This document shows positions 37,661-47,857 of a stretch of DNA of 64,000 nt, in pieces. The DNA is from Blasia pusilla (taxonomy: Eukaryota > Marchantiophyta > Marchantiopsida > Blasiales): NCBI GenBank assembly GCA_050084515.1, contig CM114272.1, forward strand, positions 14,384,001 to 14,448,000. The letters are read 5' to 3'. A model generated the notes under the pieces. The model worked only from the letters and a program-made list of their open reading frames with translations. It had not been told where the DNA came from and made no database searches. The first letter of the stretch is position 1, and every line of letters begins with the position of its first letter. A program made the translations under genes and the position numbers.

Positions 37661-38899
37661 ATTCTTGCTTAACTTCCAGTACTCGCTGGCCTTATCCCAT
37701 CCACTACGCATCCTTCCAACTCACGGTCTTTGCTCCCTCTCCAACTTCATAGCTCACCGCAAGTTGTACAGGTTCCTCCCATCCTACGGCCCGCATGGAC
37801 TTTGACTTTCTCGAAGTGAGGAGAACTTCCGCTCCTAAAGTGAGTCAAGTCGAAGCGGCATGTCCCGAAAGACAGAACTTCTTCCGTCCGGTCGAAAGAT
37901 TGGGCTTTAATGTCCGTTCCGAGAAAATAGGTTCCAATACAAACCGCACGGTCAAAGACATGGTCTTGATCCCACGGTGTTCATAGACTGGGGTGCGTGG
38001 GACTTGTCACTCCAGCTTCTGGCTAAGTAAGAACTTACTAGATGTACTTATTTTTCTCTTCCTCACTACGTCACCCCGTTGTTTTGTCGGCGCGGAGCGA
38101 ACACGTGGCATTCCATGGGTTTTGGGTTTCTTTCTCAACGTTTCTTCCTCTTCGTATCCCATTTACTCTTGTGCTCTCTCCATTCCAAAGGTTCCAGTTT
38201 TACCGACACTTATTGAAAAGGTGTGACCCTCTTTCATGTTTGGACAACTCAATGATGGCCACCATTCCCTAGAACGATGTCATAGTTTTGTAAATCCTTA
38301 GTACTTTTGTCCAAAGAATTTATACAGTGCAAAATCAGGTTCTTCCAAATTCTTGTACTTTTCATCAAATTAGGATATTAGGGTTACTCGATTCCGGGTT
38401 ACTGCCAAGCTCCAAGGCCCTTCGTGAAGAACTGAGTACCTATTTTGGTGTTCCGTTTCTTTCCGTAAGGACTCTTGATAAGAGGCTTTCATCCTCTTTC
38501 AGATAATATTAAATTTTTTCATAATTTTTTTAGAAATTAGTATTAATAAACAAGATCCACTCATGTGGAGTGAACCACGATTTCTTCCCTCCTCGAATGT
38601 CTCCCCACCAATCACAAGTACGGCCATAAATTAAACCTAGCCCGAAAAAATTAATGTAAATTTTTAATTGTAGAATTAATAAAAATCTGATATCCTCTTA
38701 AAAATATCAAATTTTACATTAATTTTATGAAGATATCCAAATTTTCATCTAAAATATAGCACATCAAAGGAGGTAACCGTTTTTCCAACTTGGATTCCTT
38801 GGAAATATGGCATTCACAAGTGGCCCTAACTTGCAAGTATTCCTTCCCCAACAAATTTGAGTTCAGTCTCAACTTTCATGGGTCTAGCAAACTACACTT

Positions 38900-39345
38900 A
38901 ATAATGTATGAAAGTTTATAGGATTCAAAAGGTGCTACCTTTCTTGACAAGGAGTGGTGGTGACAAGATGATCTTGAGAGAGAGATTAGGAGATCAAGAA
39001 AAAATTAACATCCTTGCCCATTTTGAGGAGAGTTTTCATCCATTACAGTTGCACACAAGTTGGAGTATGTTAGGTTCACAAGTGATGTTTACTAGGAGAG
39101 ATAATGAGGGGAGGGAGTTTTTTGTGATATGTACCACTTGCTCAAACAAGATTGCAAAGGGAGGCACGCCCTATACAAAAGATATCTCTCAGCTCCAATG
39201 TAGGTTGTTCGCAACTTTAGAAGTTATTTGTTCATGAACACTTTCATGCTCATCACAAATCATCAATCACTTAGATGGTTGTGCAAATTGATAAGCTTGT
39301 AGCAAAGCTTGCCCAATAGGCACAATAATGTAGTGAATTCAATGC
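38900..39345 (+). pseudogene. Ty3/gypsy RNase H remnant, + strand
   Basis: PLQLHTSWSMLGSQVMFTR and DNEGREFFVIC (39.04-39.13 kb) match the RNase H start of elements A and B. Sequence resembling the DHQPLRWL segment follows (about 39.26 kb), with stops. The copy ends where the block resembling TGTCGTGCGC begins. Confidence 0.75.
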
Positions 39346-39481
39346 TATCGTGCACATACATATCGCTACACAACATACATCGTTGGTCACATCTACACCA
39401 CACAACACCGATCTTCCCCACACACGGGTAGATCCACAGATGTACAGAAATCAACTCATACATATACATGGAGATTACACA
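39346..39481 (-). repeat. Short terminal-repeat-like block, copy 2
   Basis: Diverged start (TATCGTGCACATACATATCG) but the middle (CACCGATCTTCCCCACACACGG) matches the other copies closely. It is followed by AAAACATAAAGAGTAGTAAAAATGG, a string also found near 52.78 kb. Confidence 0.6.
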
Positions 39482-39562
39482 ACAAAACATAAAGAGTAGT
39501 AAAAATGGCACCCTTTGGTTGCCATTCCTCCCTCACCTTTTGGTTGGGAAGAGCCAAAACGC

Positions 39563-39796
39563 TCTTCCCCTAAAAATAGTTATCCTCCTAGTAACGTGCC
39601 CCCACAAGTTACCAGGGCGGGTGACCTGGTCAACAGGTTAGAGGGAAAGTTGTCAGAAATGAAGTTCCTTACACAATGGACCTATCTTCAACCTCATCCG
39701 ACACCGTTGGACAAAGTTACACTCAAGATAGTCCGCTGGATCCTACGCCCTATCCACGATGGATCTCGGGCCTATCGGCTACTCAGATGTGGTAGT
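39563..39796. repeat. Gypsy leader/LTR-related block, left copy
   Basis: Shares long stretches with 59457-59715 (CTTCCCCTAAAAATAG, GTTACCA...GGCGGGTGACCTGGTCAAC, then the CTCATCCGACACCG region). The two lie at opposite ends of the 20-kb gypsy block. This suggests repeated termini or parts of two related elements; exact LTR ends are not resolved. Confidence 0.55.
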
Positions 39797-40158
39797 TGTC
39801 GTGCGCATACATATCGCTACACAACATACATCACAGGTCACATCTATACCACACAACACCGATCTTCCCCACACACGGGTAGATCCACACATATACAGAA
39901 ATCAACTCATACATACACAATGGACCTATCTTCAACCTCATCCGACACCGTTGGACAAAGTTACACTCAAGATAGTCCGCTGGATCCTACGCCCTATCCA
40001 CGATGGATCTCGGGCCTATCGGCTACTCAGATGTGGTAGTTGTCGTGCGCATACATATCGCTACACAACATACATCACAGGTCACATCTATACCACACAA
40101 CACCGATCTTCCCCACACACGGGTAGATCCACACATATACAGAAATCAACTCATACAT
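39671..40158. repeat. 244-bp tandem duplication, two essentially identical copies
   Basis: Units start at 39671 and 39915. Each holds the end of the leader-related block followed by a TGTCGTGCGC terminal block (39797 and 40041). I find no difference between the copies except at the very last bases, in sharp contrast with the decayed surroundings. Confidence 0.92.
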
Positions 40159-40278
40159 ATACATGGAGATCACACAACCGCCCCCCTAGTTGGCAGTTGG
40201 ATCCCCCTAACTCCAGATAGAAAATATCACATCTCTCTCACATGACCTACTACCCTATACACATCTCGGACACATCCA

Positions 40279-40749
40279 TCATCCCGTGGGAACTACATCA
40301 AGAGGGGGGGTCATACATGACATATGCCACCCTCGAGAACAACCATCACATACCAACATGGTGGCTGCACCCCTCGCAGATCCGCACAACATATACCTCA
40401 AGCCTGTATGTACCACCGCCAAGCTCGGATCCACTGTCCCGTCTACGTTCGGAAGATGACATGGCGCACAATTGCGCACATGATCCTTCCAAACCATACC
40501 ATCCCTTCCCTCCAACATGAGGACTCCGGTCAGTAATACCTCACGCACACGTAGGATCGTGCGCCTTGCAATGATATGTAGCATCGTGGGTGCCGCCTGC
40601 GGTAAATACACATAATCTCTATGATGAAACCTCCTAATCCCTGGACGATAACCTCCTCCACAAATGGTCGCGTACTTCAATGTATCTCTATGCTGAGCAA
40701 TAGCTAAGTTCTCTAAGGCCATAGGCATAACTCTACGAAAAATCTCCAC
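40279..40749 (-). pseudogene. Element A integrase C-terminus with PHD-like zinc finger
   Basis: Reads MLEGRDGMVWKDHVRNCAP then LCGSARG, LVCDGCSRGWHMSC and TPPLDVVPTG. A stop (TGA) follows, and then WMCPRC continues in the same frame. The eight zinc ligands are in C4HC3 order as in element B, but the stop separates the last CPRC pair. The first CxxC reads YMLC, with its leading Cys replaced by Tyr. Confidence 0.75.
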
Positions 40750-40989
40750 CCTCTAAGAACACGCTTGTACCCACACATCTGGATCATCAAGATCTAACAC
40801 CTCCGCCATGTCACATCAAATAGCTACATGTAAATTTGGCTCTCTCCCAAAGAGCAAAACGTACAGTGAAAATGACGCTAAGAATGCCTGCTCACTAAAG
40901 CGATAACCCATAGCCAACCATGGCAACAGTAGGTCCCACTCCCTCAACTGTCCCCGCTGCAAGCCATACTTGCGCAATCCTCTCTTCAC

Positions 40990-41640
40990 CGTCTATACTA
41001 CTCTCTCCGCCAACCCATCCGCCTCAGGATGATCTCTAGACGTGATGCGGTGATCTATCAGCGCCTGATCACATAAGGCCTGAAACTCGCCCCTGAACTC
41101 AGTACCCTGGTCAGTCAACACCTTTGCCGGTGCAGCAAAGTGACTGAGCACACGATCTAGAAATGCATAAGTTGTTCCCTCACTCGCCTTTTCTGGTAGT
41201 GCCACCAACTCTATCCACTTGGAGAAATGCTCCACCATGACCAACACGTTCGTGTGATGACGCCCCGTCAATGGCAAAGGTCCCGCAAACTCTAAACTCC
41301 ACCGATAACCTAAACCCATAATCAGCAAAGGATATAATTGCGGAGTGGGAGCATTAAAGGATGCTCACACTCTGTCAAATACTATACATCTGGCCACAAA
41401 CTGATGTACCCTAGTATGCATGCCGCACCACCAATACTAAACCCGGAGTAAGTTGTAAGTACGCTTTACTCCAAAATGCCCCAACTCCTCATGGGCATAT
41501 CGCACTACACGTGCTTGTTGGGAAGGATGAGGTACCACTCATATCCTACCATCTCCCCATACGTGCAAAATATGAGTCCCCTCCCACTTGAACCTCTTGG
41601 CTCTTTGTAGGATCCGATTGCGCTCCCTAGCACTCACTGC
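40990..41640 (-). pseudogene. Element A integrase
   Basis: An HHCC-like region (HEELGHFGVKRT, VHQFVARC) is followed by the catalytic core: WSLEFAGPLPLTG with E where the first Asp is expected, VLTDQGTEFRGEF (second Asp), and DHPEADGLAERVV (Glu). Frameshifts separate the zinc region from the core. Confidence 0.8.
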
Positions 41641-41962
41641 TTGCTATGACGCCAATATGCAAGAACTCCACAACCTCCACATCGTCATGGATATCACGAC
41701 CACCTGTCGCCTCCTCACTGACCTCCGGATCCAAAGACTCATCATCCAACCCCAGCACTCGAGTCATCACCTGCAACTGACCTACCATAGTCAACCAACA
41801 AAGATAGGCATATGCATGCCAACCAGGCACCATCTCCTCATCACTCTCTCCGTGCCATCAACCTCCTGTGTCGTCTCTCTGACTCGGACATGGGTTACGA
41901 CTCAACCCTTCCGCATCCAGGTTCAGCCGACCTGGCCTATGAACCACCTCAAACTCATACTC

Positions 41963-42960
41963 CTATAGTAATAGAGCCCACCTGGCAAGCTTTCCTGTAT
42001 GCTTGTCAGACTCCATCAACCACCTCAACGGTTGATGATCCGTGATAAGTGTGAAAGGGTTTCCGAATAAATACCACCTGAAATGTGCCATGACCCCCAC
42101 TGCATCCAAGCACTCTCCCTCGTAAGAGCTATACTTTGCCTCTGCAATGTTGTTTGATCGGCTCGCGTAAGCCATAACAAACTCCCTTTCCTCGTCGTCT
42201 CTCTGAGTAAGCACTACTCCTAGATCCAACATTCTCCAATCCGTATGTAACTGGAATGGGCTACCCCTAACCGGTCTCTGTGAAATGGGTGAGGACGTCA
42301 ACCTTTCCTTGAGCTCCTAAAATGCTTGCTCCTGATCATCTCCCCACAACCAAACCTCATCAAGTCTCGTCAACAAGGTCAAAGACTTTGCGATCGCACT
42401 AAAACCTTGACATACCGTCGATAAAAGTTTGCGAGTCCAAGAAACGCTCGGACTCGACTCACATCTGTAGGCCGTGGAATCTGCGAAATAGCCTCCACCT
42501 TCGTCTGTTGAACGCCTAATCCACTCGAGTATATGGTCTGTCCCAAGTACTCAATCTGCTCCTGAAAGAATCTACACTTGCCTGGATATAACTTCAGTCT
42601 ATGTAACTGCAGTCGCCGAAACTCCTCCTCAAGGTGTCGCTCATGCTCCTCAACCGTGGAACTGAAGATAAGATTATCATCTATGTAACATTGTTCAAAA
42701 TCCAAGCCAACTCGAATCCTATCCATCACTCTCTGAAACTCCGCATGCGCGTTCTTCAACCCAAATGGTAAGAACCGCCACTGATACAAGCAATCTCTTC
42801 CGAACTGATCTATCCCCCAGAATGTAGTCTTCTCCCTCTCCTCCAACCTGATAGGAAGCTAATGATAGCCAGCACGGAGATCTAAAGTACTCAAGATCTT
42901 TGCATGCCCTACCCCTTCAAAGATCTCCTCAGGAGTAGGCATGGCGTACCGATGTGACCT
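41963..42960 (-). pseudogene. Element A reverse transcriptase and RNase H
   Basis: RT pieces include KTTFWGIDQFGRDCLYQWRF, GLKNAHAEFQRVMDR and the catalytic CYIDDNLIFSS box. VEAISQIPRPTDVSRVRAFL leads to the connection. RNase H starts FQLHTDWRMLDLGVVLTQ and includes SSYEGECLDAV and LITDHQPLRWLMESD. Frames are broken between the two domains. Confidence 0.85.
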
Positions 42961-43045
42961 CGTCTGTCGATTGATAGGACGGTAATCTCCACACATCCGC
43001 CTATCCGTCCATAGGTCCATACATCCGCCTATCCGTCCGCATACC

Positions 43046-43171
43046 TGTCGTGCGCATACACATCGCTACACAACATACATCGCTCTCACCGAACACACAC
43101 ACAAATACGCACGATCCCATGCTAACTCATGGCATCCAAACAACGAGACAAGAAGTACCAAAATATCTCCA
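43046..43171 (-). repeat. Short terminal-repeat-like block, copy 5
   Basis: Starts TGTCGTGCGCATACACATCG and ends ATCTCCA. It is nearly identical to 43691-43815, which it precedes by 645 bp. The intervening sequence (43172-43690) is a different, LTR-like tract. Confidence 0.7.
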
Positions 43172-43690
43172 ATAAACTAAGATCCAATCTCTCTCTACAC
43201 AATCTCACACCATAGCTCTCATAGGTGTGCACTCTCTCTCATGTCAAACCAAACCTTCTCTCCTAATGAGAGGTTTGGGTTACACTCACAAGGCAAGGGA
43301 CCATAGCTCCGCCGCCTCATGCCAAGAGGTTCAACAAAGAGAGAATGAGCTCTCAAGCTCTCTCTCCTTGGGATATATATCCATCCCCTCTCCCTAGCTC
43401 TCTCCATGGTAACCTATTCTCCCAAGCCACCTCCTTGGCTCTTGACCTGATGTAGGAGGTCAAGGGCCACTTACCAAAGATAGAAAGTCGATCATATACT
43501 CAAAATGGTACTTACCTATAATAGTAAGTTCCTCAATATGGCTCCAAATGAGCCAAAACTAAGGGGAAACCTGCTCTCTCACGTTTCCCGGGGCCTCAGC
43601 AGGTCATCCTTGACCTCCTAGGCCTGTCCTCCACTACTCTTGAAGACGCTCTACTAGATCTCACCGATCTATCCTAAAGGACGTGACAAC
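43172..43690. other. LTR-like tract between two terminal blocks
   Basis: Non-coding. On the minus strand it contains a TATA-like GGATATATATCC (near 43370) and short inverted phrases. With identical 125-bp blocks on both sides it may be the body of a solo LTR or a junction of two tandem elements. The two cases cannot be separated by eye. Confidence 0.4.
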
Positions 43691-43815
43691 TGTTGTGCGC
43701 ATACACATCGCTACACAACATACATCGTTGTCACCGAACACACACACAAACACGCACGATCCCATGCTAATTCATGCCATCCAAACAACGAGACAAGAAG
43801 TACCAAAAATCTCCA
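43691..43815 (-). repeat. Element B 3' terminal block
   Basis: Starts TGTTGTGCGCATACACATCG and ends CTCCA, next to a pyrimidine run (ATCGCCCCTCTAG, 43816-43828) that would be the minus-strand polypurine tract. Confidence 0.65.
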
Positions 43816-44003
43816 ATCGCCCCTCTAGTTGGTGGTTAGATCCCTCTAACTCCAGATAGCCATCTATCCCTACCTACCATGACATACATCTCTTGGACGC
43901 TAAGAGCAAGAAGGCGGGTGCTCATGTGGCCCCATCGTTAGTCGCCTTCATGTCATCCATGTCAGAGAAAAAATTTGGGATCAAAACCTACCTAGTATCT
44001 CTT

Positions 44004-44354
44004 CTATGTACATCTAGGACACATCCATCGTCCCCAAGGAACCCTAGTGAGAGGTGGCGTCAGACATGCCATATGCCAACCTCTCGAACAACCATCACAG
44101 ACTAGCATCGTGGCCGCACCACGGGCAGAACCACACAACATACAACGCAAGCCTGCAGAAACTATTGCTAAGCTCGGATCCACTGTACCATCAATGTTAG
44201 GAAGGTGACATGGTGCACAATTATGCACATGATCCTTCCATACCATACCATCGCGTCCCTCTAGCAAAAGAACACGGGATGGCAAAACGTCACGCACTCT
44301 CAGGATAGTGCGCCCTGCAGTCACATCCAATGTTGTTGGTACCGTCTGCTGCAA
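44004..44354 (-). pseudogene. Element B integrase C-terminus with intact PHD finger
   Basis: A basic, GPY/F-like stretch (TILRVRDVLPSRVLLLEGRD, then VWKDHVHNCAPCHLPN) is followed by a complete C4HC3 finger. The ligand spacing is CMLC, 11 residues, CDGC, 4 residues, H-x2-C (WHMAC), 14 residues, CPRC. The tryptophan before the His and the TPPL turn are typical of PHD fingers, which read histone H3 tails in chromatin proteins. In an integrase it would most simply steer insertion, as chromodomains do in chromoviruses; that role is inferred. Confidence 0.85.
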
Positions 44355-44749
44355 GTAGACATAATCTCCTTGATGAAACCTCTAGATAGTTGGTCGATAA
44401 CCACCACCCCTAATACTCGCATACCTCAACGTATTCAGATGATGCGCAATTGCCAAGTTCTCGAACGCCATGGGCATCACTCTCCAAAACAACTCAGCCC
44501 TCTGAGAACATCCTTGCATCCATACATCTGGGTCATCAAGGTCCAGCACCTCTCTAGCATCTTGACGAATGGCCGCATGTAAATCTGGGTCTCAACCATA
44601 AAGTAGCAAGTACGGTGAAAAAGACACTAAGGATGCCTGCTTGCTGAATCTGTATCCCATCACCAACCATGGCAACTAGAGGTCCCAATCTCCTAGGTGA
44701 CCTCTCTACAAGCCATACTTGCGTAAACCCCTCTTCATCAACTGCACAA

Positions 44750-45545
44750 CTCTCTCTGCTAATCCATCCGCCTCGAGATCATCTCGCGAAGTCGTACGAG
44801 GGTCGATGAGCGCCTCATCACACAAGGCCTGGAACTCACCGCGAAACTCGGTACCCTAGTCTGTCAACACCTCAACCGATGCGCCATAATGACTCAACAC
44901 TCTGTCAAGGAAGGCATAAGCTACTCCCTCACTCGCTTTGTCAGGAAATGCAACCAACTCGATCCACTTCGAGAAGTGCTCGACCATCACCAACACATAA
45001 AAACTGTGACGCTTTGTCAAAGGCAAAGGTCCTACAAAATCCAAACTCCATCTATACCCTAAGCCCATGATCGGTAATGAATGCAACCGTGGAGTCGGAG
45101 CATTGAACGATGCTCAGACCGGATCACACACCATGCACTTGGCAACAAATTGCTAAACGTCAGTGTGCATGCCTCGCCACCAATACTGAATCTGGAGCAA
45201 GTTGTACGTCCACTTCACCCCAAAGTGACCCCAATCCTCGTGGACATGCTACACTAGTTGGGCTCTCAGAAAAGGATGTGGCACTATGCGTACTCTGCCA
45301 TCCTCCCAAACCCTCAAAACATGTGTCCCCTCCCAACAGAACCGTCTGGCCCGTTGTAGGATCCGATCTCGCTCTCTAGCATCCACAGTGCTCGCAACAC
45401 TGCCAGTACAAAGGTACTCCAAGACTACTCCATCATCATGAATATCTCGGCCATCTATCGTCTCCTGACTGGCCTCGGGATCCAAGGACTCTCCACTAGA
45501 CCTTGCCATCGAAGTCTCCACACTCTGGCTCTCCATAGCCAACAT
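44750..45545 (-). pseudogene. Element B integrase
   Basis: An HHCC-type region (HVHEDWGHFGVKW, then VAKCMVCD) precedes a core with WSLDFVGPLPLTKR (first Asp), VEHFSKWIELV and VLTD (second Asp). A TAG stop at 44856-44858 follows, where element A has CAG, then GTEFRGEF, and ADGLAERVV with the Glu. D, D and E are all recognisable. Confidence 0.85.
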
Positions 45546-45566
45546 GCCTAAATAGGCTGACGCGTG

Positions 45567-47273
45567 TCATCGTGGCATTGACTCCTCATCACTCTCTCCA
45601 TGCCATCGAGCTCCAGTCCCATCTCGCTGACTCGGGCATGGGTTATGACTCAACCCATCTGCATCATGGTTGAGCGTCCCAGGTCTATGTACCACCTGAA
45701 AATCATATTCTTGCAATAATAGATCCCATCTCGTAAGCTTCCCTATAAGCTTGTCAGACTCCATCAACCACTTCAGTGGTTGATGATCAGTGATGATGGT
45801 AAAGGGGTTGCCGAATAAGTAACACCTGAAATGCGGAACAGCCCACACCGCAGCCAAGCACTCACCTTCATACGAGCTGTACTTCGCCTCTACAGCGTTG
45901 TTCGAGCGGCTAGCATAAGCCATCACGAAATCTCTACCCTCATCATCATGTTGGGTGAGCACCACTCCAAGCCCCAACATGCTCCAATCTGTGTGCAACT
46001 GGAAAGGACGCCCCGGACCGGTCTCCTCAAGATGGGCGCAGACGTCAACCTATCCTTGAGTAACTGAAATGATCGCTCCTTGTTCATCCTCCCAGTGCCA
46101 CTCATGATCCACCTTTGTCAGCAAGGTCAGGGGCTTTGCAATCGAGCTGAATCCCTTGACGTACCGCCGATAGAAGTTCGCCAATCCCATGAATGCTCGA
46201 ACACGACTCACATCTGTAGGGCGTGGAATGCCTGAGATAGCCTCTACCTTTGTATGTTGAACACCAAGGCCCTCTGGGTATATCGTATGACCCAAGTACT
46301 CAATCTGGTCGTAGAAGAACTTGCACTTGCCTGGATGTAGCTCCGGCCCATGTTATTGCAATCGTCAAAACACCTCCTCTATATGTCTCTCATGCTCCTC
46401 AATCGTGGCGCTAAAGACTATGGTGTCATCAATATAACACCTAGCAAAATCCTGACCAGCCAAGATCCTATCCATGACCCTTTGAAACTCAACCGGGGCG
46501 TTCTTTAACCCAAATGGTAAGAACCGCCACTGGTACAAACAATCCTTTCTGTGAGGATCGATGCCCCAAAATGCCGTCTTTTGCCTGTCCTCCAATCTGA
46601 TAGGCAGTTGATGGTATCCGGCTCGCAAATCCAATGAACTGAAGACCTTTGCGTGACCAATCGCATCAAAGATCTCCTCATGGGTGGGCATGGCATACGT
46701 ATCAGACTTTGTCTGTCGATTGATAGGTTGGTGATCCCCACACATCCCCCTATCAGTCCAATTGCCATGCACATCCTTCTTGGCGGGCATGACAGTGGCA
46801 GATGCATACTACCCATGGAACATCTCCACTAGTCCTGCTCCCACCAAGTCCTAGCTCCTACTCTGAATCAGAGCCCTCTCAATATCACTGTACCTGTAGG
46901 GTCATTGGAAGATCGGCGTGTCACTCGACAACTCAATGCGGATCCTCGGTCCCTTCAGTGTACCCAAATCCTCCATGCTAAATGCAAAGTAGCTCGTATA
47001 ACTCGTGAGGAATTGATGTATCCGGCGCCGCTCTCCTCCAGTCAACTTAGGGCCCGAATCTGGCTCCAAGTCTCCATCGTGACTATGGTAGGACTCTCTG
47101 GCGCCGGTATTGGTGGTTGCTATGGTGCAACCCCGTCTCGAACAACAACGCTCGGCTACTCTTCTGCAGCCACTTGCAAACTCTGATCTCCTCCACATGC
47201 AGTGCTCGGAACCATGCTCGATGTTGTGGCTATCATCTCGTGGCGTACCTGCAAAACATCCCAAGAAGTCCAA
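45567..47273 (-). pseudogene. Element B reverse transcriptase and RNase H
   Basis: An N-terminal linker (FAFSMEDLGTLKGPRIRIEL) leads to RT pieces VFSSLDLRAGYHQLPIRL (first catalytic Asp), KTAFWGIDPHRKDCLYQWRF and the YIDD box in CYIDDTIVFSA. Connection: VEAISGIPRPTDVSRVRAFM and LANFYRRYVKGFSS. RNase H: LGVVLTQHDDEGRDFVMAY, SSYEGECLAAV and DHQPLKWLMESD. A few stops and frameshifts remain, for example a stop after EMFHG near 46.81 kb. Confidence 0.88.
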
Positions 47274-47389
47274 GTATGTCTCTCCCGATCTCCCCTGGTG
47301 TGTCGATCTCCTCAGGTCTCGCCACCAGCCACTACCTCCACCGTCTCGGTAGGCATGGGGCTCACCAATGCAACCGTTGTGATCTGTCG

Positions 47390-47857
47390 CGGTCTCATTC
47401 GACGCTGCTCAGCCACCCCAAGCTAAAGATCCATGTCAAGCTGTTCCGGTCCATCGCCTAACCCAAGACATGGCCTCGTGATGCCAATGACACTGATGGT
47501 ACTGCCGTCACTCCTGTGGGAAATCCCATCGCTCGCTCTCTCTCGTCGGCGTTGGGCTCCACCAACCGCTGAACCTGGTCATCCCAAACCAAGCCAAGAC
47601 CGGCCTCCTTGTATGCATAAGAAGCGGGAAAACTCACAAACGTGGGCAAGGCTACCCGCGGCCTCCCGGTATCCTCCTTGAGCTCGGGGTGCCACAGTCG
47701 ACCTATCCCCGAGTCCACGTTGCTGCACAGGTGGTGCAACCAATCGCGACTCCTCTCGCCCAAAACCCATGGTGGCTACGCTCTCCTCCACCATGTTGCG
47801 CTCAATGTTCTCGGCGGTCCTAAAAACATCTCTCAACGTAGGGGAGGATAAAGGCAA
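47390..47857 (-). pseudogene. Duplicated gag piece fused to a second methyltransferase C-terminus
   Basis: At 47857-47730 the minus strand reads SPTLRDVFRTAENIERNMVE, then VAPPVQQ, matching the gag segment of element C near 56.5 kb (SPTLTHVFALSEKIELNMVK). It then changes frame into a second copy of the methyltransferase C-terminus: ALPTFVSFPASYAYKEAGLG, ADERERAMGF and HVLGQAMDRNSLTWI. The first copy of that C-terminus lies at 48.2-47.9 kb. This looks like a recombination product between related elements. Confidence 0.7.

Larger units (their letters stand above)
36737..38899. other. Upstream flank of the deubiquitinase and intergenic region
   Basis: Contains the probable 5' leader with a CT run. 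Around 37.2-37.55 kb overlapping frames on both strands reflect a stop-poor, CpG-rich promoter-like stretch with a small internal repeat (GCCACAA followed by GAAGAGAGAGA-like strings). From 38.3 kb it becomes AT-rich. No further gene is seen. Confidence 0.4.
40041..43045 (-). mobile_element. Ty3/gypsy element A, 3' half (RT to PHD finger)
   Basis: Minus-strand element truncated at its 5' side by another terminal block at 43046. Order along the minus strand: reverse transcriptase, RNase H, integrase, PHD-like finger, polypurine tract (plus coordinates 40177-40189, CTAGGGGGGCGG on the coding strand), terminal repeat 40041-40176. Gag, protease and methyltransferase are absent from this copy. Confidence 0.8.

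Noticed and set aside
39671-40158. CRISPR-like array
   Set aside because: Two 244-bp units without short spacers in a plant nuclear context; a tandem duplication.
39515-40245. + strand open frames up to 174 residues with repeated peptide blocks
   Set aside because: They are translations of the 244-bp tandem duplication and terminal-repeat-like blocks, antisense to the gypsy element.
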